Source: Clusia tigrina (taxonomy: Eukaryota > Arthropoda > Insecta > Diptera > Clusiidae). Taken from it: DNA of 64,000 nt. The notes under the pieces are model-generated. The model did no database searches and was not told where the DNA came from. It worked only from the letters and a program-made list of their open reading frames with translations. Within the stretch, counting starts at the first letter, position 1; the number at the start of each line of letters is the position of its first letter. The DNA lies in contig OV050030.1 in NCBI GenBank assembly GCA_920105625.2, forward strand, positions 106,981,698 to 107,045,697, in the 5' to 3' direction. Shown here piece after piece: positions 40,854-51,877 of the stretch. The position numbers were made by a program, and so were the translations under genes.

Positions 40854-41180
40854 TTAAAATAACGCATTTTTTTATCATTCTTGTGGACATGTCGCACATG
40901 AGTTTGTCTTAATTCTGAATATTGTGACTCTCAAAACTTTTAATTTAATAAGTACATTAAATAAACTTAAAAAAAACAATCAAAATAAATAGAACTGCAA
41001 AAATTTGCTCTTTGCCTTCTCAATTTGACATTAAAACCACGAACTTACGCCAATTACAACAGCACTATGCAACCAAAATTTTCAATAACTAACTGCGTGA
41101 CGAATATGAGAATCAAAACAAAATAGGTCGGTATTGCACAGTGCATACCTGGTAAACAAAAGGTACTAAAATATATCACG
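40854..41180. other. AT-rich DNA, no gene seen
   Basis: No coding signal. It ends at the target duplication of gypsy-G. Confidence 0.4.
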
Positions 41181-41185
41181 ATCTC

Positions 41186-41338
41186 TGTATCACACGCTTT
41201 AATAAAACACGTTTGCTCTTGTAGGCATTAATTACCGAACTGGTTTTATTACTTCATTCATTTGTCAGGGATGGTAATATACAATGTAGGGATGAGATCA
41301 TTAACGATCGGTTACTTTGATCGATAATTCATGTTACA
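41186..41338 (-). repeat. Gypsy-G 3' LTR (153 bp)
   Basis: Begins TGTAACATGAATTATCG and ends GTGTGATACA on the minus strand (TGT...ACA). Nearly identical to 44755-44907. Unusually short for a gypsy LTR. Confidence 0.9.
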
Positions 41339-41352
41339 TCTTCTTTGTTTTA
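41339..41352 (-). other. Gypsy-G polypurine tract
   Basis: The minus strand reads AAACAAAGAAGA directly before the 3' LTR, the plus-strand primer position. Confidence 0.65.
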
Positions 41353-41453
41353 TTTAAAATAAAGATATTGTTGATTTGGTTTGATTTCTGTATGATGATT
41401 GATACCTCTTAAGTAAGACTTAAATTGTATTAATTTGAAAGATATATTTTTAA

Positions 41454-42560
41454 TTAAAGATCTAATTTAACAACTGGTTTTACGGTACGACCTGATCTGG
41501 TCTTCTTTTCTTCTCTAGGGGTGTTGGCTGTTGACATCTCTGGGTTGTTAACTGTAGATTCCGTGGTGTGATTGTTGTCTTCAGAGATTTCTGTTATTGA
41601 TGTTGATGTCTGTTGATTGTTTGATATTGTTGTGTCTTGATTGTTTGACGTTGTTGTATCTTCTCGTGTATTTGGGGACGAGCTTGGCGATGCTGCTACT
41701 TCTCGTCTCTTTATGATTGTGCCTTGAACGTGTGACGGTTTAAGATAGCTGGTGTTGTGACGCATGATGGCTCCGTCGTCTCGTCGAACTGTGTAGGATC
41801 TTTCGGTGACTGGTTCCACTATTTCGCCTGTGTACCATAGTCCGTCGTCTGTGTCGTAAATCATCACTTTTTCTCCGGTGGAGTATGATCTTGATTGTTT
41901 AGCTCCTTTATCGGCATAATGTTTTTGTTTTTCACGTTATTTTCGTAGTTGATCCGAGACGTTAGGTGGAGGTTTTGGTTGCAACATTTTGTCAATTATG
42001 GCAAGAGGTGATCTGGTGTTTCTGCCAAATAGTCTGGATGCTGGTGTTCCAATTTTGTTGTTTCTGGGTGTGTTTCTGGCCATTAGTAATGCCATTTGTA
42101 AGTCTTCATTTGCGATGTCGCATTTCTTGATGAGATTTTTGGCTATACCGACGAATTTTTCTGCTAAACCGTTGGATCTTGCAAACCTTGGACTCGATGT
42201 TATTAATTTGAAATTCCAAACCTTAGCGAATTCATTAAATTCTTTCGATAAATAAACTGCATTGTCAGAATGAAACTCTTTGGGAATACCATGCGTGGCA
42301 AACCATTTTTTGAATTGACTTATCATTGAGCTTGCGTTTGTCTGCTTCATTTCTTCGATTTCGTAATATCCACTGTAACTGTCAACGAGTAGCAGATATT
42401 GGCTTCTTTTGTAGTAGAAGACGTCTGATGATACTATTTCGAATGGCAATGTTGGTATAGGTTTCGTTAATACTGTTTCCTTGACTGGCTTTCGCTGCGT
42501 ATGTTGACATATTTTACATCTTTTTATTTTTTCTGTTACGTCGTTTGATAATGTACTCCA
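41454..42560 (-). pseudogene. Gypsy-G integrase
   Basis: Begins within the zinc domain (VYWSTLSNDVTEKIKRCKIC near 42550). The core follows: FEIVSSDVFYYKRSQYLLLV (first Asp), HSDNAVYLSKEF (second Asp), ARSNGLAEKFVGIAKNLIKK (Glu). A nonsense TAA near 41935 separates the C-terminal part (IYDTDDGLWYTGEIVEPVTE; YTVRRDDGAIMRHNTSYLKP) and a Ser/Thr/Asn-rich tail ending KPVVKLDL at 41454. All three DDE residues are intact. Confidence 0.87.
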
Positions 42561-42999
42561 ATATACGAATTCTCTCGCTATAGTTTGGTATGAATTTTCC
42601 TAGATATGTGACCATTCCGAGTATGCGCGATAACTCTGTTTTGTTTGATGGAGTTTTTAGCTTCGCTATAGCTTCGACTTTGCTTTTGTCCACTTCAAGC
42701 CCATTGCCTGTTAGTATATGGCCTAAAAACTTAACGCGTGTAGCTTTGAAAATGCATTTTTCGCTATTAAGTTTTAGTCCGCTGTCTTTTATTATTTGTA
42801 GCACTTTTTCAGTTAATATAATGTTTTTCTCTTCTGTGCTTGCGTGAATGGGTATGTCGTCCATTACTACTTCCACGCCTGGAACGTCACGTAACAAGTC
42901 TGACATGATCTGCTGGAAAACTTCCGGTGCTGATGCTAGTCCAAATGGTAATCTTTTGCAGCAATAACGACCCCATGGTGTTGCGAATTTTAAATATTC
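42514..42999 (-). pseudogene. Gypsy-G RT C-terminal half
   Basis: In the same frame as 43000-44640 after a single nonsense codon. CCKRLPFGLASAPEVFQQIM, the catalytic EVVMDDIPIHAS near 42855, VKFLGHILTGNGLEVDKSKV and ILGMVTYLGKFIPNYS. Just after FIPNYSE the frame jumps to integrase sequence: RNase H is missing. Confidence 0.88.
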
Positions 43000-44640
43000 T
43001 TATGTTCTTTCGCTTACTTTTATCTGCCAAAATCCTTTGGTGCATTCCAGCAACGTAAAATATTTGCTATTTTCTAGTATTGATGCGATGGACTCAATTG
43101 AACTTAACGGGTAGTGTTTTCGTTTGATGTTTCTGTTGACGTCTGAAGGGTCGATGCAAATTCGAATTTTACCCTTTTGCTTTACTACTACCATCGGCGA
43201 CACTACTGGTGTGGGCTTGAATATTTGTTTTATTATATCCTCACTGACCATTCTGTCTAATTCGGCTTTCACTTGTTGTCTTAGTGTTATTGGTATTGAT
43301 CTTGCTGGGTGTATGTCGTAATCAGGGTTTTCAATAACGTCAATGTCATATTCATAGTTTTTCAGACATCCTATTCCTTTGAATAGATCTTTGTATTTTG
43401 TTTTTACAAGGGCATTTATGTCACTGTTCAATTTAATTTCTTTTACTCTTAGGATCAAATTTTCATTTTCACACGTTGTTTTACCCAGGACTGGTGATAC
43501 GTTTTCGTTTATTATTAAAAATTTTATTTTTGTGTCTTTGTCTTTGATTTTGCAATTCAGCAATAATTCACCACATACTTTTATTTTGTGATCACTGTAG
43601 GACACTATTATTGACACTTTTGATTTTTTCATTGTATTTGTAAGTTTTAGTTTTTCGTCGATTCTGTGTGGTAACACGTTACACTGTGCTCCGGTGTCTA
43701 ATTTAACTTTAATTTGTTGTTTACCCACTTTTATTATTTCCGACCATTCACTGTTCATCGTTTTTGTGTTAATACTGTCTACGACATAATATTCGTCTCC
43801 GCTAGAAGTTACTGATTCTTCACTTTCGCGTTTCACTGTGTGTACATTTTGTTTTGTTTTACACATTTTCATGAAATGCCCATTTTTTCCACATTTTATG
43901 CATTGTTTTTTGTATGCTGGGCAATTTCTATTCTCGTGTTTCGTTCCACAACGTTTACAGTCGAATTTTTGACTTTCACTTGTCCTCGCGTTGTTATTGT
44001 CATTGTTATAATGGTTTCGCGGTTTTTGCTTTTTGTTAACTACCGACACTTCTTTTTGTTCGTTATCTTTTCTCATTTCTGTCGCCTGTAGTGTTGCTAT
44101 TTCACTTGCTCTGCATGTTCTTACTGCTGTGTCGAGTGTTAGCTTGTCCTCTGCCAGTAACTTTTCTCGCACTTTGTTGCTTTTTATTCCACTTACGATT
44201 TTGTCCCTCAGCATTCTTTTTTCTACGTCTTCGTCATTGCATAGTTTTGCCTGTGCCGTTATGCGCGTCAAGAATTCTTCAAATCTTTCATCCTCTTCTT
44301 GCGCCATTTTATTGAAAACGTAAGCTTCGTATGCGTCGTTCTTTTTTGGGATAAAATATTGGTCGAATTTCTTGATAATTTCGGCCATGTTGGATTTTTG
44401 TGCTTCTGTGAGCTCAAACGTCTCAAATATTTCGCACGCTTCATAACCTCTTGTGGACATAAATACGGCGACTTGGACACTTGATGGCTCTTTATTTAAC
44501 TGGGTAGCCTTTGCATACCAGTCATAAGCACTTTTCCACTGTTTCCACTCCACTGCCATATTTGTTTTGATTGTTATGGGTTTAGGCTGTCGTAAATGCC
44601 TGTACGATTGGTTTTCTGTTTGTGGTTTATTGTCCGGCAT
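43000..44640 (-). CDS. Gypsy-G Gag-protease-RT polyprotein, N-terminal 546 codons
   Basis: ATG at 44640. Capsid region (residues about 20-180; EWKQWKSAYDWYAKATQLNK). Zinc knuckles near residues 228-262 (CKRCGTKHENRNC; CIKCGKNGHFMKMC). Protease active site VKLDTGAQCNVLP near residue 315. RT fingers from about 470 (VVVKQKGKIRICIDPSDVNR; FTLLECTKGFWQI, motif A with the usual Asp read as Glu). A TAA at 43000 interrupts RT; the same frame continues beyond it. Gag and pol share one frame. Confidence 0.9.
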   Translation of the reverse strand: MPDNKPQTENQSYRHLRQPKPITIKTNMAVEWKQWKSAYDWYAKATQLNKEPSSVQVAVFMSTRGYEACEIFETFELTEAQKSNMAEIIKKFDQYFIPKKNDAYEAYVFNKMAQEEDERFEEFLTRITAQAKLCNDEDVEKRMLRDKIVSGIKSNKVREKLLAEDKLTLDTAVRTCRASEIATLQATEMRKDNEQKEVSVVNKKQKPRNHYNNDNNNARTSESQKFDCKRCGTKHENRNCPAYKKQCIKCGKNGHFMKMCKTKQNVHTVKRESEESVTSSGDEYYVVDSINTKTMNSEWSEIIKVGKQQIKVKLDTGAQCNVLPHRIDEKLKLTNTMKKSKVSIIVSYSDHKIKVCGELLLNCKIKDKDTKIKFLIINENVSPVLGKTTCENENLILRVKEIKLNSDINALVKTKYKDLFKGIGCLKNYEYDIDVIENPDYDIHPARSIPITLRQQVKAELDRMVSEDIIKQIFKPTPVVSPMVVVKQKGKIRICIDPSDVNRNIKRKHYPLSSIESIASILENSKYFTLLECTKGFWQIKVSERT

Positions 44641-44740
44641 TGTATTTCACTTTTTTTTCTTTTTTTTATATATATATATATTTTTATAAAATATTTCTTT
44701 TCTTTTACTGAATTTTTCTATTACTTTACTTTATGTTTTT

Positions 44741-44754
44741 CACTTCTGACACCA
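44741..44754 (-). other. Gypsy-G primer-binding site, tRNA-Leu type
   Basis: The minus strand reads TGGTGTCAGAAGTG directly after the 5' LTR. Its complement, CACTTCTGACACCA, equals the 3' end of eukaryotic tRNA-Leu plus CCA, as I recall that tRNA sequence. 14 bases match. Confidence 0.7.
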
Positions 44755-44907
44755 TGTATCACACGCTTTAATAAAACACGTTTGCTCTTGTTAGCATTAA
44801 TTACCGAACTGGTTTTATTACTTCATTCATTTCTCAGGGATGGTAATATACAATGTAGGGATGAGATCATTAACGATCGGTTACTTTGATCGATAATTCA
44901 TGTTACA
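44755..44907 (-). repeat. Gypsy-G 5' LTR (153 bp)
   Basis: Partner of 41186-41338 with about three differences. The duplicated target ATCTC follows at 44908-44912. Confidence 0.9.
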
Positions 44908-44944
44908 ATCTCAAAAGCTAAAATTTTTACTTTTTAGCTCCTAA

Positions 44945-46115
44945 AAAATAGCTCAAAAGTGCCACTATGCGTCCATTTGAGTGGAAAAACGACCAGGAGA
45001 AGTCATCAACCGACTCAAAGATATGCTCTGTACCTTTGCAATCTTTGCGTATGGAACTCCTGGACAAAAATTTATATTGGATACGGTTGCAACTGGCTTC
45101 GAGATTGGTGGTGTCCTGTCTCAAGTTACTGATTGCCATGAAAGAGTAATAGCCTACTTCAGCAAGATTTTATCTGAGCCAGAGCGTAATTATAATGTAA
45201 CCTGCGGAGAACCTTTGGTGCTTATGGAGAAAAGTTCTTGTTGAAAACAGAAAAGTTCTTGTGCTCTGCGCTAGCTATTACAATTCAAAGTTCCCAAGGG
45301 CCAGCTTGCAAAATGGATTGAGAGACAGCAAAGTTATGAATTCACAATAGAACATCGCAGAGGGGAAGTCGCGGGAACACTGATGTATTATCACGACGTC
45401 CTTGCAGTGAGGAATACAATCACTGTTCTAAAGCTGAAGGAAAGAAGGATGAGTAGATGTCCGCTTAATGGCTGTTTTTCTAGAAGAACAATGGACAGCG
45501 GAGAAAATAGGGATAGAGCAAGAAAATGATACAGAATTGGTAAACATGATATCGACTAATGAAAACGACTAACGTGGGACGAAATCTCGACTGAATGTCC
45601 CGTACCTGAAGCGTATTGGGCTCAGTGGAATAGATTAAAGTTACAAAAAGAGTAATTAATCCGCCTATGGGAGAGCGAAGATGGGAAAATAACGAAAAAC
45701 TTGATTGTAATTCACAAGGCAAGAATAAGCGAAATTCCCAAATAATATCATAGTGGGCCTAGCGGGAGACATTTGGGAAGAACGAAAACAATCGAGAAAA
45801 TTAAAACACAATTTGGTAGGATTAATTGCTAGCAATCAGTGGTTGAGTGGATCAGTGCTTGTAAAATATGTACAGCTGGCAAGAGACCGAGTCGTCGCAG
45901 TCAAGGGTAAATGCATTTATACAACTTGGGAGCTCCATTTGAACATATTACAATGGGCAACGTTGATCCGATTCCCATGAGTGATTCCGAATCCAAATAT
46001 GTTCTCGTCGTAATCGACTACTTTAGCAAGTGGCCAGAAGCATATCCCATTCGTGTTCAGGAGGCTAAGACCGTTGCAGATAAATTTATCATACGATTTG
46101 GTAATAATATATAGA
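44945..46115 (+). pseudogene. Ty3/gypsy pol fragment F (RNase H to integrase)
   Basis: Plus-strand frames: FEWKNDQEK, then GQKFILDTVATGFEIGGVLS (RNase H; first Asp read as Val in DTDAS) and VIAYFSKILSEPERNYNVT. KWIERQQSYEFTIEHRRGE and a degraded integrase zinc domain follow. Then the integrase core start ESKYVLVVIDYFSKWPEAYP, with the usual first Asp lost (GNVDPIP). It belongs to a family different from the other gypsy elements here. It begins 33 bp right of gypsy-G. Confidence 0.8.
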
Positions 46116-46839
46116 AATTTGGACTATTTTTATATAATAAAATTTGTATGTGATCCTTTTATAGTCGTTTACTGGAAAAGGGGTGTTTCTCATCACCCGC
46201 TGACGTCATTGACAGCAGTTGATAATTAACGATCAAACCATTTTGGAAAGAAGACTTTTCTGTGTATCATATTCAAATTTTACTATTGCATGACCGGTCT
46301 CTCTGCAATCCCCTGAATACTGAGGATCTCTGCACTTACGACGTTGTAGACTAACTTCAAGTCAAATATTTTACAGGCACATTTTTCGATGCTCAATTGA
46401 AGAACCACCTCCACCAAATCGAAATCGTGTGCCTTCTCGTGCCGCTTTGTGCGACGTGTTAGCTAGAAACCATTTGCACCAAACCATCCGGCATGTTGCA
46501 GGGAGACAAGCTATCTATGCTTTAATACCACGGCGCTGTCGTACAGATTACAGTTGACGGAATCCTTTTGAGCTTCAAACAAAGTGTGGAGCACTATAGT
46601 TTAGTGACTATCTACGGTTGCATACGCTAATGGTCTTCAATATATAATATTCTAACTTTCAGCTAACATCCTAAAGAGGTGCTCATTGGAATGCTTGGTA
46701 ATAGTGAGAAATGTAGTTTAGAGTGCGGTATATGAACTGACTTCACCGAAGGAAGTCACACCGAGCTTTAGAGCAACCTGGATGGATATCCGGATAATTA
46801 GAAGTCCAGGTTCGATTCCATAAGAAACCGACACGACTC
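46116..46839. other. Non-coding region
   Basis: No supported gene. Probable 3' end of element H lies near 46790-46839. Confidence 0.35.
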
Positions 46840-48060
46840 CCCCATAAACCAGCTTGGGGAACCATTGTGATTCCGATATGAACTGGCTATGCTCCTGATA
46901 TTTATGATAATTAAATCAAACCAGCACAAGCCCAGGAATTTATGTATTCTCCTAGCTAGCGAGTGGCGCTGACACTTGATATGAAGAATGACAGTCGCGA
47001 CAAAAGTCATTGTCTCTGGCAATTCCTCGCCACACTGTTGAGGGTAGAGCGGCAGTCCAAGCAAACTTTGATGTAGTAAACACATCAACATGGGACTATC
47101 GGTTTAAATGTGAATATTCACACCACCTCTATCATTACACCCACTTAGAGCCTGATATATAGCCAGTACTTTTGGCTGAAAGATACTGAATGGTCAGTCA
47201 GGCGGAGCATAATTTCAGTCCCAGTTTGCTAGAGAAAATTCCGTAATCGACTTTGTTATGATGATGCCTTCCGTGCTCGTTATATTATATTGGTTTTCCA
47301 ATAAAGTTTGGGAACCCGGACCAGTCCTAGATACTTAACACTTTTACTTAAACTAAGCCCGGTCCCATTAAGTTGGGGTAATGCAAAATTCGGTATTTTC
47401 TACTTCCTTGTAAAAAGCATAGCTTCTGTTTTAGACCGAACTCAGTACACTACTGAGACATAATGCTGAGTGAATAATTTCTCTCTTATTTTGCATCCGA
47501 CTAGATTTAGCAGCATTTTCACCGTCAGAGTCCAAATAAGAAGTGATAACATGCAACTTTGTGGCGTACCTCTTTGAACTATCAATATTAATTTGAGGAT
47601 TGCCTTTGGAATACCTGCTGTTACGTATACTGAGTAGTTGCTCTATGAATATTATCAGATTGCGTTTAAGATCAAGGTTTAATAAAGCTTTAAAGACAAC
47701 GTGAGAGCATACGTGGTTGAATGCCCCCCGCTATCTAGAAACACAGCAAATGTGTAATTTTTGTTGGCAACTGATTTCTCTACTACATCAATGAGCGCGT
47801 GCAGCACAGTTTTCACAGACTGGCCTTTAAAATTGCCATGTTGTGATTTGGATATAAAAATGTATGTAGTTCCTGATTTTAGGAGCAAGAAGATTAAAGA
47901 GTTTCCTCCAGATTTTCCGTAGCCGCACAGTCTCCATATTCCAAAAAAAGAATCTTCATTTTCCTATTGGTCTCGATGGATTACTTGGCAGCAGAGTGGA
48001 ACAGTCAACCGCAATCTCAATGTCAGAGTAGCTGTTGATAATGGGAGAAGCACCGATGGG
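46840..48060 (-). mobile_element. LOA-like retrotransposon H (fragmented)
   Basis: Minus strand. RT pieces at 47679-47900 (SQHGNFKGQSVKTVLHALID; YTFAVFLDSGGHSTTY, motif A with catalytic Asp), further RT remnants 47250-47650, and the zinc tail at 46850-47060 (CRD/CQ-type residues followed by RNHNGSP, corresponding to ESLWFPKF of element I). Close to element I but much deleted: RNase H is essentially gone. Confidence 0.7.
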
Positions 48061-48839
48061 AGTTATATTCAATTAATAGAGTGAGATCGAGGGCCTATTT
48101 TCTATGGAAGGGAGAATAACATACACATACAAACAAATATTGGAAATTTTTGAAGTTTGTTTAGCAGTATCTCCTTACCGGATAGTTGAATTGAAATCCA
48201 GCGATTTTATTGATTTTCAAGTAGGGAGAAAAAATATTATTTTTACTAAGGTAAAATATTATATATTCACCATCAGCTACAAAATAGGTCGTCGTTCCGA
48301 AGAGTGGAATAAAATTTTTATTTCAAAACAATAAAAATAACAAATTTTCCAGAAAAAAGTAACTAAAACTGAATCTACCTAAAACAAAGAACAATTAATA
48401 ATATACTTAATATAGTTGTAGGAGTTGATTAATACAAAATAATTTTTGTTCATAAAGAACCTAGTCATGCTTTAGAGTCAAAAGATTATATGTGAACGGA
48501 GAAAAATTTTAAAAACAATAATTATAAAACGTTTGGAAACGTTTTTGTAAAATAGTCGAAATAAAATGCATTTACATGCACTTCTTTTTGTAACAATTAG
48601 AAAATTCTAGAGAACCTTTTAAGCTTTAAAAATGGTATCGTGAACAATTTAATAAAAGTCAGATAGAACCCTCTGGTTCTCATTCCACGAATTGTCGTTT
48701 TATGGATTAACATTTACCCCACATTCACGACACCAATTAATATATGTATTAAGGTGCTCTCCAGAGAAAATACAATACTATGTTTGTTTTGGGGGATGGT
48801 AAGCTTTTTTACCAACCGCTTGAACTATTCAATTTTTAA
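48061..48839. other. AT-rich region with one unassigned ORF
   Basis: A 76-codon plus-strand frame (48104-48334) has no recognisable domain. The rest is AT-rich without coding signal. Confidence 0.3.
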
Positions 48840-49075
48840 CGTACACGACCGATAATAAAGATCAACAGGGGAGAATTTTATTTGTAAAGTGCAAGCTATG
48901 CTAATGCATTAAATCCATAATAAGAATTAAAGAAGGAGGAGAGAGAAAGAGAGTTAAGGTAAATTAAGAGAGTTAAACTTTATTATATTAAGAGAGTTAA
49001 ATATTATTAAATTAAGAGAGTTAAATATTATTAAATTAAGAGAATTTAAAATTAAATATGATGCTGCTGCGAACA
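48840..49075 (-). repeat. BEL 3' LTR (left limit uncertain)
   Basis: On the minus strand it begins TGTTCGCAGCAGCATCATAT. It contains tandem AAGAGAGTTAAATATTATTAAATT repeats at 48960-49050. It matches the copy at 59312-59538 over about 230 bp. The match fades left of 48840, so the far end is uncertain. Confidence 0.7.
48960..49050 (-). repeat. Tandem repeat inside BEL LTR
   Basis: Roughly three and a half copies of a 24-27 bp AT-rich unit containing AAGAGAGTTAAA. The solo LTR has fewer copies. Confidence 0.65.
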
Positions 49076-49800
49076 TCCTCTCAACGTTGGAAGAGTCACG
49101 CTTTCAACATTGCCAGGATCTGTAGGAAGGCTGCATAGTTTGGCCACAGCTCGTTTGAGTGGACCACTTGATCTGCGAAGAACCGCCACACGAACACCAT
49201 TGTCATCACCCTTAATTATTTCCACTACTTTTACCATTTGCCACTTTAATGGTGGAATATGTTCGTCCTTTATCAAAACAAGAGCTTGTAGATTTGCTGA
49301 AAAGCGTTGCCATTTGGTTCTTTGCTGCACAGTTAAGTACTCCGAACTCCATTTTCGCCAAAATTGTTGCTGCATATAGCAAACGCGTTGCAACGATTTA
49401 GTCGATTGAAATTCAAAGGAGTGACATCCGGTTCTATCATAGCGGAGAAGGGACCGCCAGTAAGAAAATGGAGAGGAGATAGTACGTCTAAATCTCGGGA
49501 TTTTCTGAAATGGGATAAAAGAGGACGTGAATTTACAATTGCGGATATTTGACACACAAGGTTGCGGAGCTCATCGAAATCTAGAATGTTTCAACCGACT
49601 GCTTGATAAAAATGAAACTTCTTGGTTTTAACAGCCGCCTCCCAGAGCCCTCCAAAATGTGGAGATCTAGGTGGTATGCACATCCAATCAATTCCATCGC
49701 TGAGGCATTGCTGCTCAACTGCCCTTAAGTGTACGTCATTGAAGAACAACCTTTTTAGAGAGGCCAATTAATTTTTGGTCCCTACGAAACTTGTTGCGTT
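49052..49800 (-). pseudogene. BEL integrase, C-terminal part
   Basis: Two frames show CQISAIVNSRPLLSH, DLDVLSPLHFLTGGPFSAMI and FNRLNRCN, then QQFWRKWSSEYLTVQQRTKW and IKDEHIPPLKWQMVKVVEII, the typical end of BEL integrases. The frame changes near 49390. The end overlaps the LTR start. Confidence 0.82.
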
Positions 49801-51220
49801 GTATGATAAAATGGTTTTCCTCGAATGCATGTAAAACGGCGTAGAGCTGACACACACAAGAAGGCTGGTGTAGACAAATCCTTTACAAGTTCCAAGTGGA
49901 CAGCCTTTGTAGAAAAACAAATAAATAGTCAGAGGTAACATTTTATTGGTGGTCTATTCCGAACTTCAGAACAATAGTAGAATGGTCCACAAAAATCCGT
50001 ACCAGTCACTAGGAAGGCTCTGTTTGACTTTACTCTTCCTTCCGGTAATTCTCCCATGATGTGCTCTGTTAGCCTAGGCCGTACGTGATGAACTTATTAT
50101 TGATGTGGCTTACTGCCTTGCGACCACCTACTGGCTAATATAGTAGACGAATTGCGGCTAATGTTGCCTGCATCCCTGCATGCAATAATTTGCGATGAAA
50201 GAATTCTATCACCGCATTTGTAATAGGATGCCCTTGGGGCAATATAATTGGATGCTTCGATTCAAAGTCCAGAGCTGAATGCTGGAGGCGTCCTCTCATT
50301 TAAGAATTTTTAAATTGAGCTTACAAGTTCTGATAGGAGCATAGCTGCATATAACTCTAGTTTTGGGACTGTCAGGGTTCTTAACGGCGAAACTCGCGAT
50401 TTCGAACTAAGTAAATCTACCTTGATTCCAATTTTATTTTGTGATCGAATGTAAATGCACACACCAATACCGACAGGCTTGCATCACAAAATGCATGAAC
50501 TATATAACTCTCTACTGTTTTAAATTCTTCCAATAAATTTACTCAAACTGAATAAAGTATCTGGGGTAAGCTCTCGTCCCAGTCAAACTTATCTTTCCAT
50601 AGTTGCTGAAGCAATATTTTAATGATGATACGACCAAAAAAACAAAAAAGAATCTGCCACGAGATCCCATACCAAGCCAAGAGTTTTGGTAATGTCGCTC
50701 CCATCACTAAATCTCTAATATTTTTCTTTGTCTTCTTCTGGAACTTGGTTTAGCACCTTAAAATTGTTAGAACACCATTTTGTTAATTTGAAATTTCCTT
50801 TATTAAGGAACTCGGTCGTTTGACGCATAATCTCTGCGACTTCGTCTACAGAATTTCCTCTTGAAACGAAGTGGTCAACATAGAAATGTCTGCGAACTGT
50901 CACTGCACCGATTGGCAGAACTCGCTATTCATCATAAGCTTATTGATACATGGTACGAATAGACAAAAATGCCGCCGGTTTGGTACTGTATGTGACCGTA
51001 TCTAGCTTATATATTTGTATATTTTCCTCTGGAGAATCTTGCCATAAAATACATTACTCCTGTTAGAGCGATCTTTAAGGTTCGGAAGCGTAGTAGAATA
51101 TTGAACAGATTTGGCTGGATTGTAGGTCCAGCCATCAGCAAATCGTTAAGCGAATAGCCAGTGAAAGTTGATGCCTACGCGTCAAACACAACTCGCAATT
51201 TTGTTGTTGTGCTGTCTACC
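49801..51220 (-). pseudogene. BEL reverse transcriptase/RNase H region (highly degraded)
   Basis: Recognisable trace: RRHFYVDHFVSRGNSVDEVA and FKLTKWCSNNFKVL at 50715-50903; the second Asp of the usual YVDD box reads His. Other parts are broken by many stops. Assignment rests on this trace and position. Confidence 0.65.
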
Positions 51221-51865
51221 TTAAAAACGCAATGATGTGGCAAAAAATACATCAGAATCGTTTTCTGCAGCACCTTTATCGACGACTACTAAAGATACAA
51301 TTTTACTAGCGGAAGGTTGTCTGCCACCACATACAATCCAGCCTAGCTTTGTTTTCTGAAGGAGTGGTAAGATTGGGCTCAATCGGACTTGGCCGACGCA
51401 CATTAAATCAAATAAGAGTGCGGCTCCAATCAAAATGTCCACACGCTGAGATTTGAAGAATGTTGGGTCGGCAAGAGTTATATTTGAAGGGATATTCCAA
51501 GATGTTGCATTTAAAGAGATATTGGGTTGGTGGTCGGTGATGGAAGGAGTGGCAACTGCTGTGATTGAATTATGATAACCACCATCATGAGACTGAATAC
51601 AGATGTCAACAGTTTCGTCAGCCACAAAATTCCTTTCGCCAATTCCAGACACTAGGGTTTTTGATTTGGTTGTTTTGAGTTGTAGCTGACTGGCAGCACG
51701 ATTTGTTATAAAATGAAATTGTGACGCGGAATCAATTATTGCTCTGAATGGAATCTGGTTTGCTTTTCTTGGTTTCAAAAACACAATTGCAGTAGCGAGA
51801 AAAATAAACTCCTCAGGCATGGCGTTTGATGTGGCAAACTGAGAGCCTACAAGTGACGTTGCCAC
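51221..51865 (-). CDS. BEL protease domain
   Basis: An open frame of 214 codons. FRAIIDSASQFHFITNRAAS has the D-S-A active-site pattern of BEL proteases, followed by VDILIGAALLFDLMCVGQVR and LGWIVCGG, all standard in this domain. Upstream the frame touches the zinc domain frame. Confidence 0.82.
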   Translation of the reverse strand: MATSLVGSQFATSNAMPEEFIFLATAIVFLKPRKANQIPFRAIIDSASQFHFITNRAASQLQLKTTKSKTLVSGIGERNFVADETVDICIQSHDGGYHNSITAVATPSITDHQPNISLNATSWNIPSNITLADPTFFKSQRVDILIGAALLFDLMCVGQVRLSPILPLLQKTKLGWIVCGGRQPSASKIVSLVVVDKGAAENDSDVFFATSLRF

Positions 51866-51877
51866 CAGGGCTCAGTG

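Larger units (their letters stand above)
41186..44907 (-). mobile_element. Gypsy-G: Ty3/gypsy element with 153-bp LTRs and 5-bp target duplication
   Basis: A 3722-bp minus-strand element. LTRs at 41186-41338 and 44755-44907 differ at about three positions, start TGTAACA and end GATACA. ATCTC is duplicated at 41181-41185 and 44908-44912. The primer site (44741-44754) and polypurine tract lie exactly next to the LTRs. RNase H and the integrase zinc domain are deleted. LTR similarity suggests a recent insertion. Confidence 0.93.

Noticed and set aside
46809..46819. Perfect B box GGTTCGATTCC
   Set aside because: No matching A box or tRNA-like fold upstream; it lies in the 3' region of LOA-like H. 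Taken as chance.
48104..48334. 76-codon plus-strand ORF as a gene
   Set aside because: AT-rich, no domain, no signals, and no repeat partner; not supportable.
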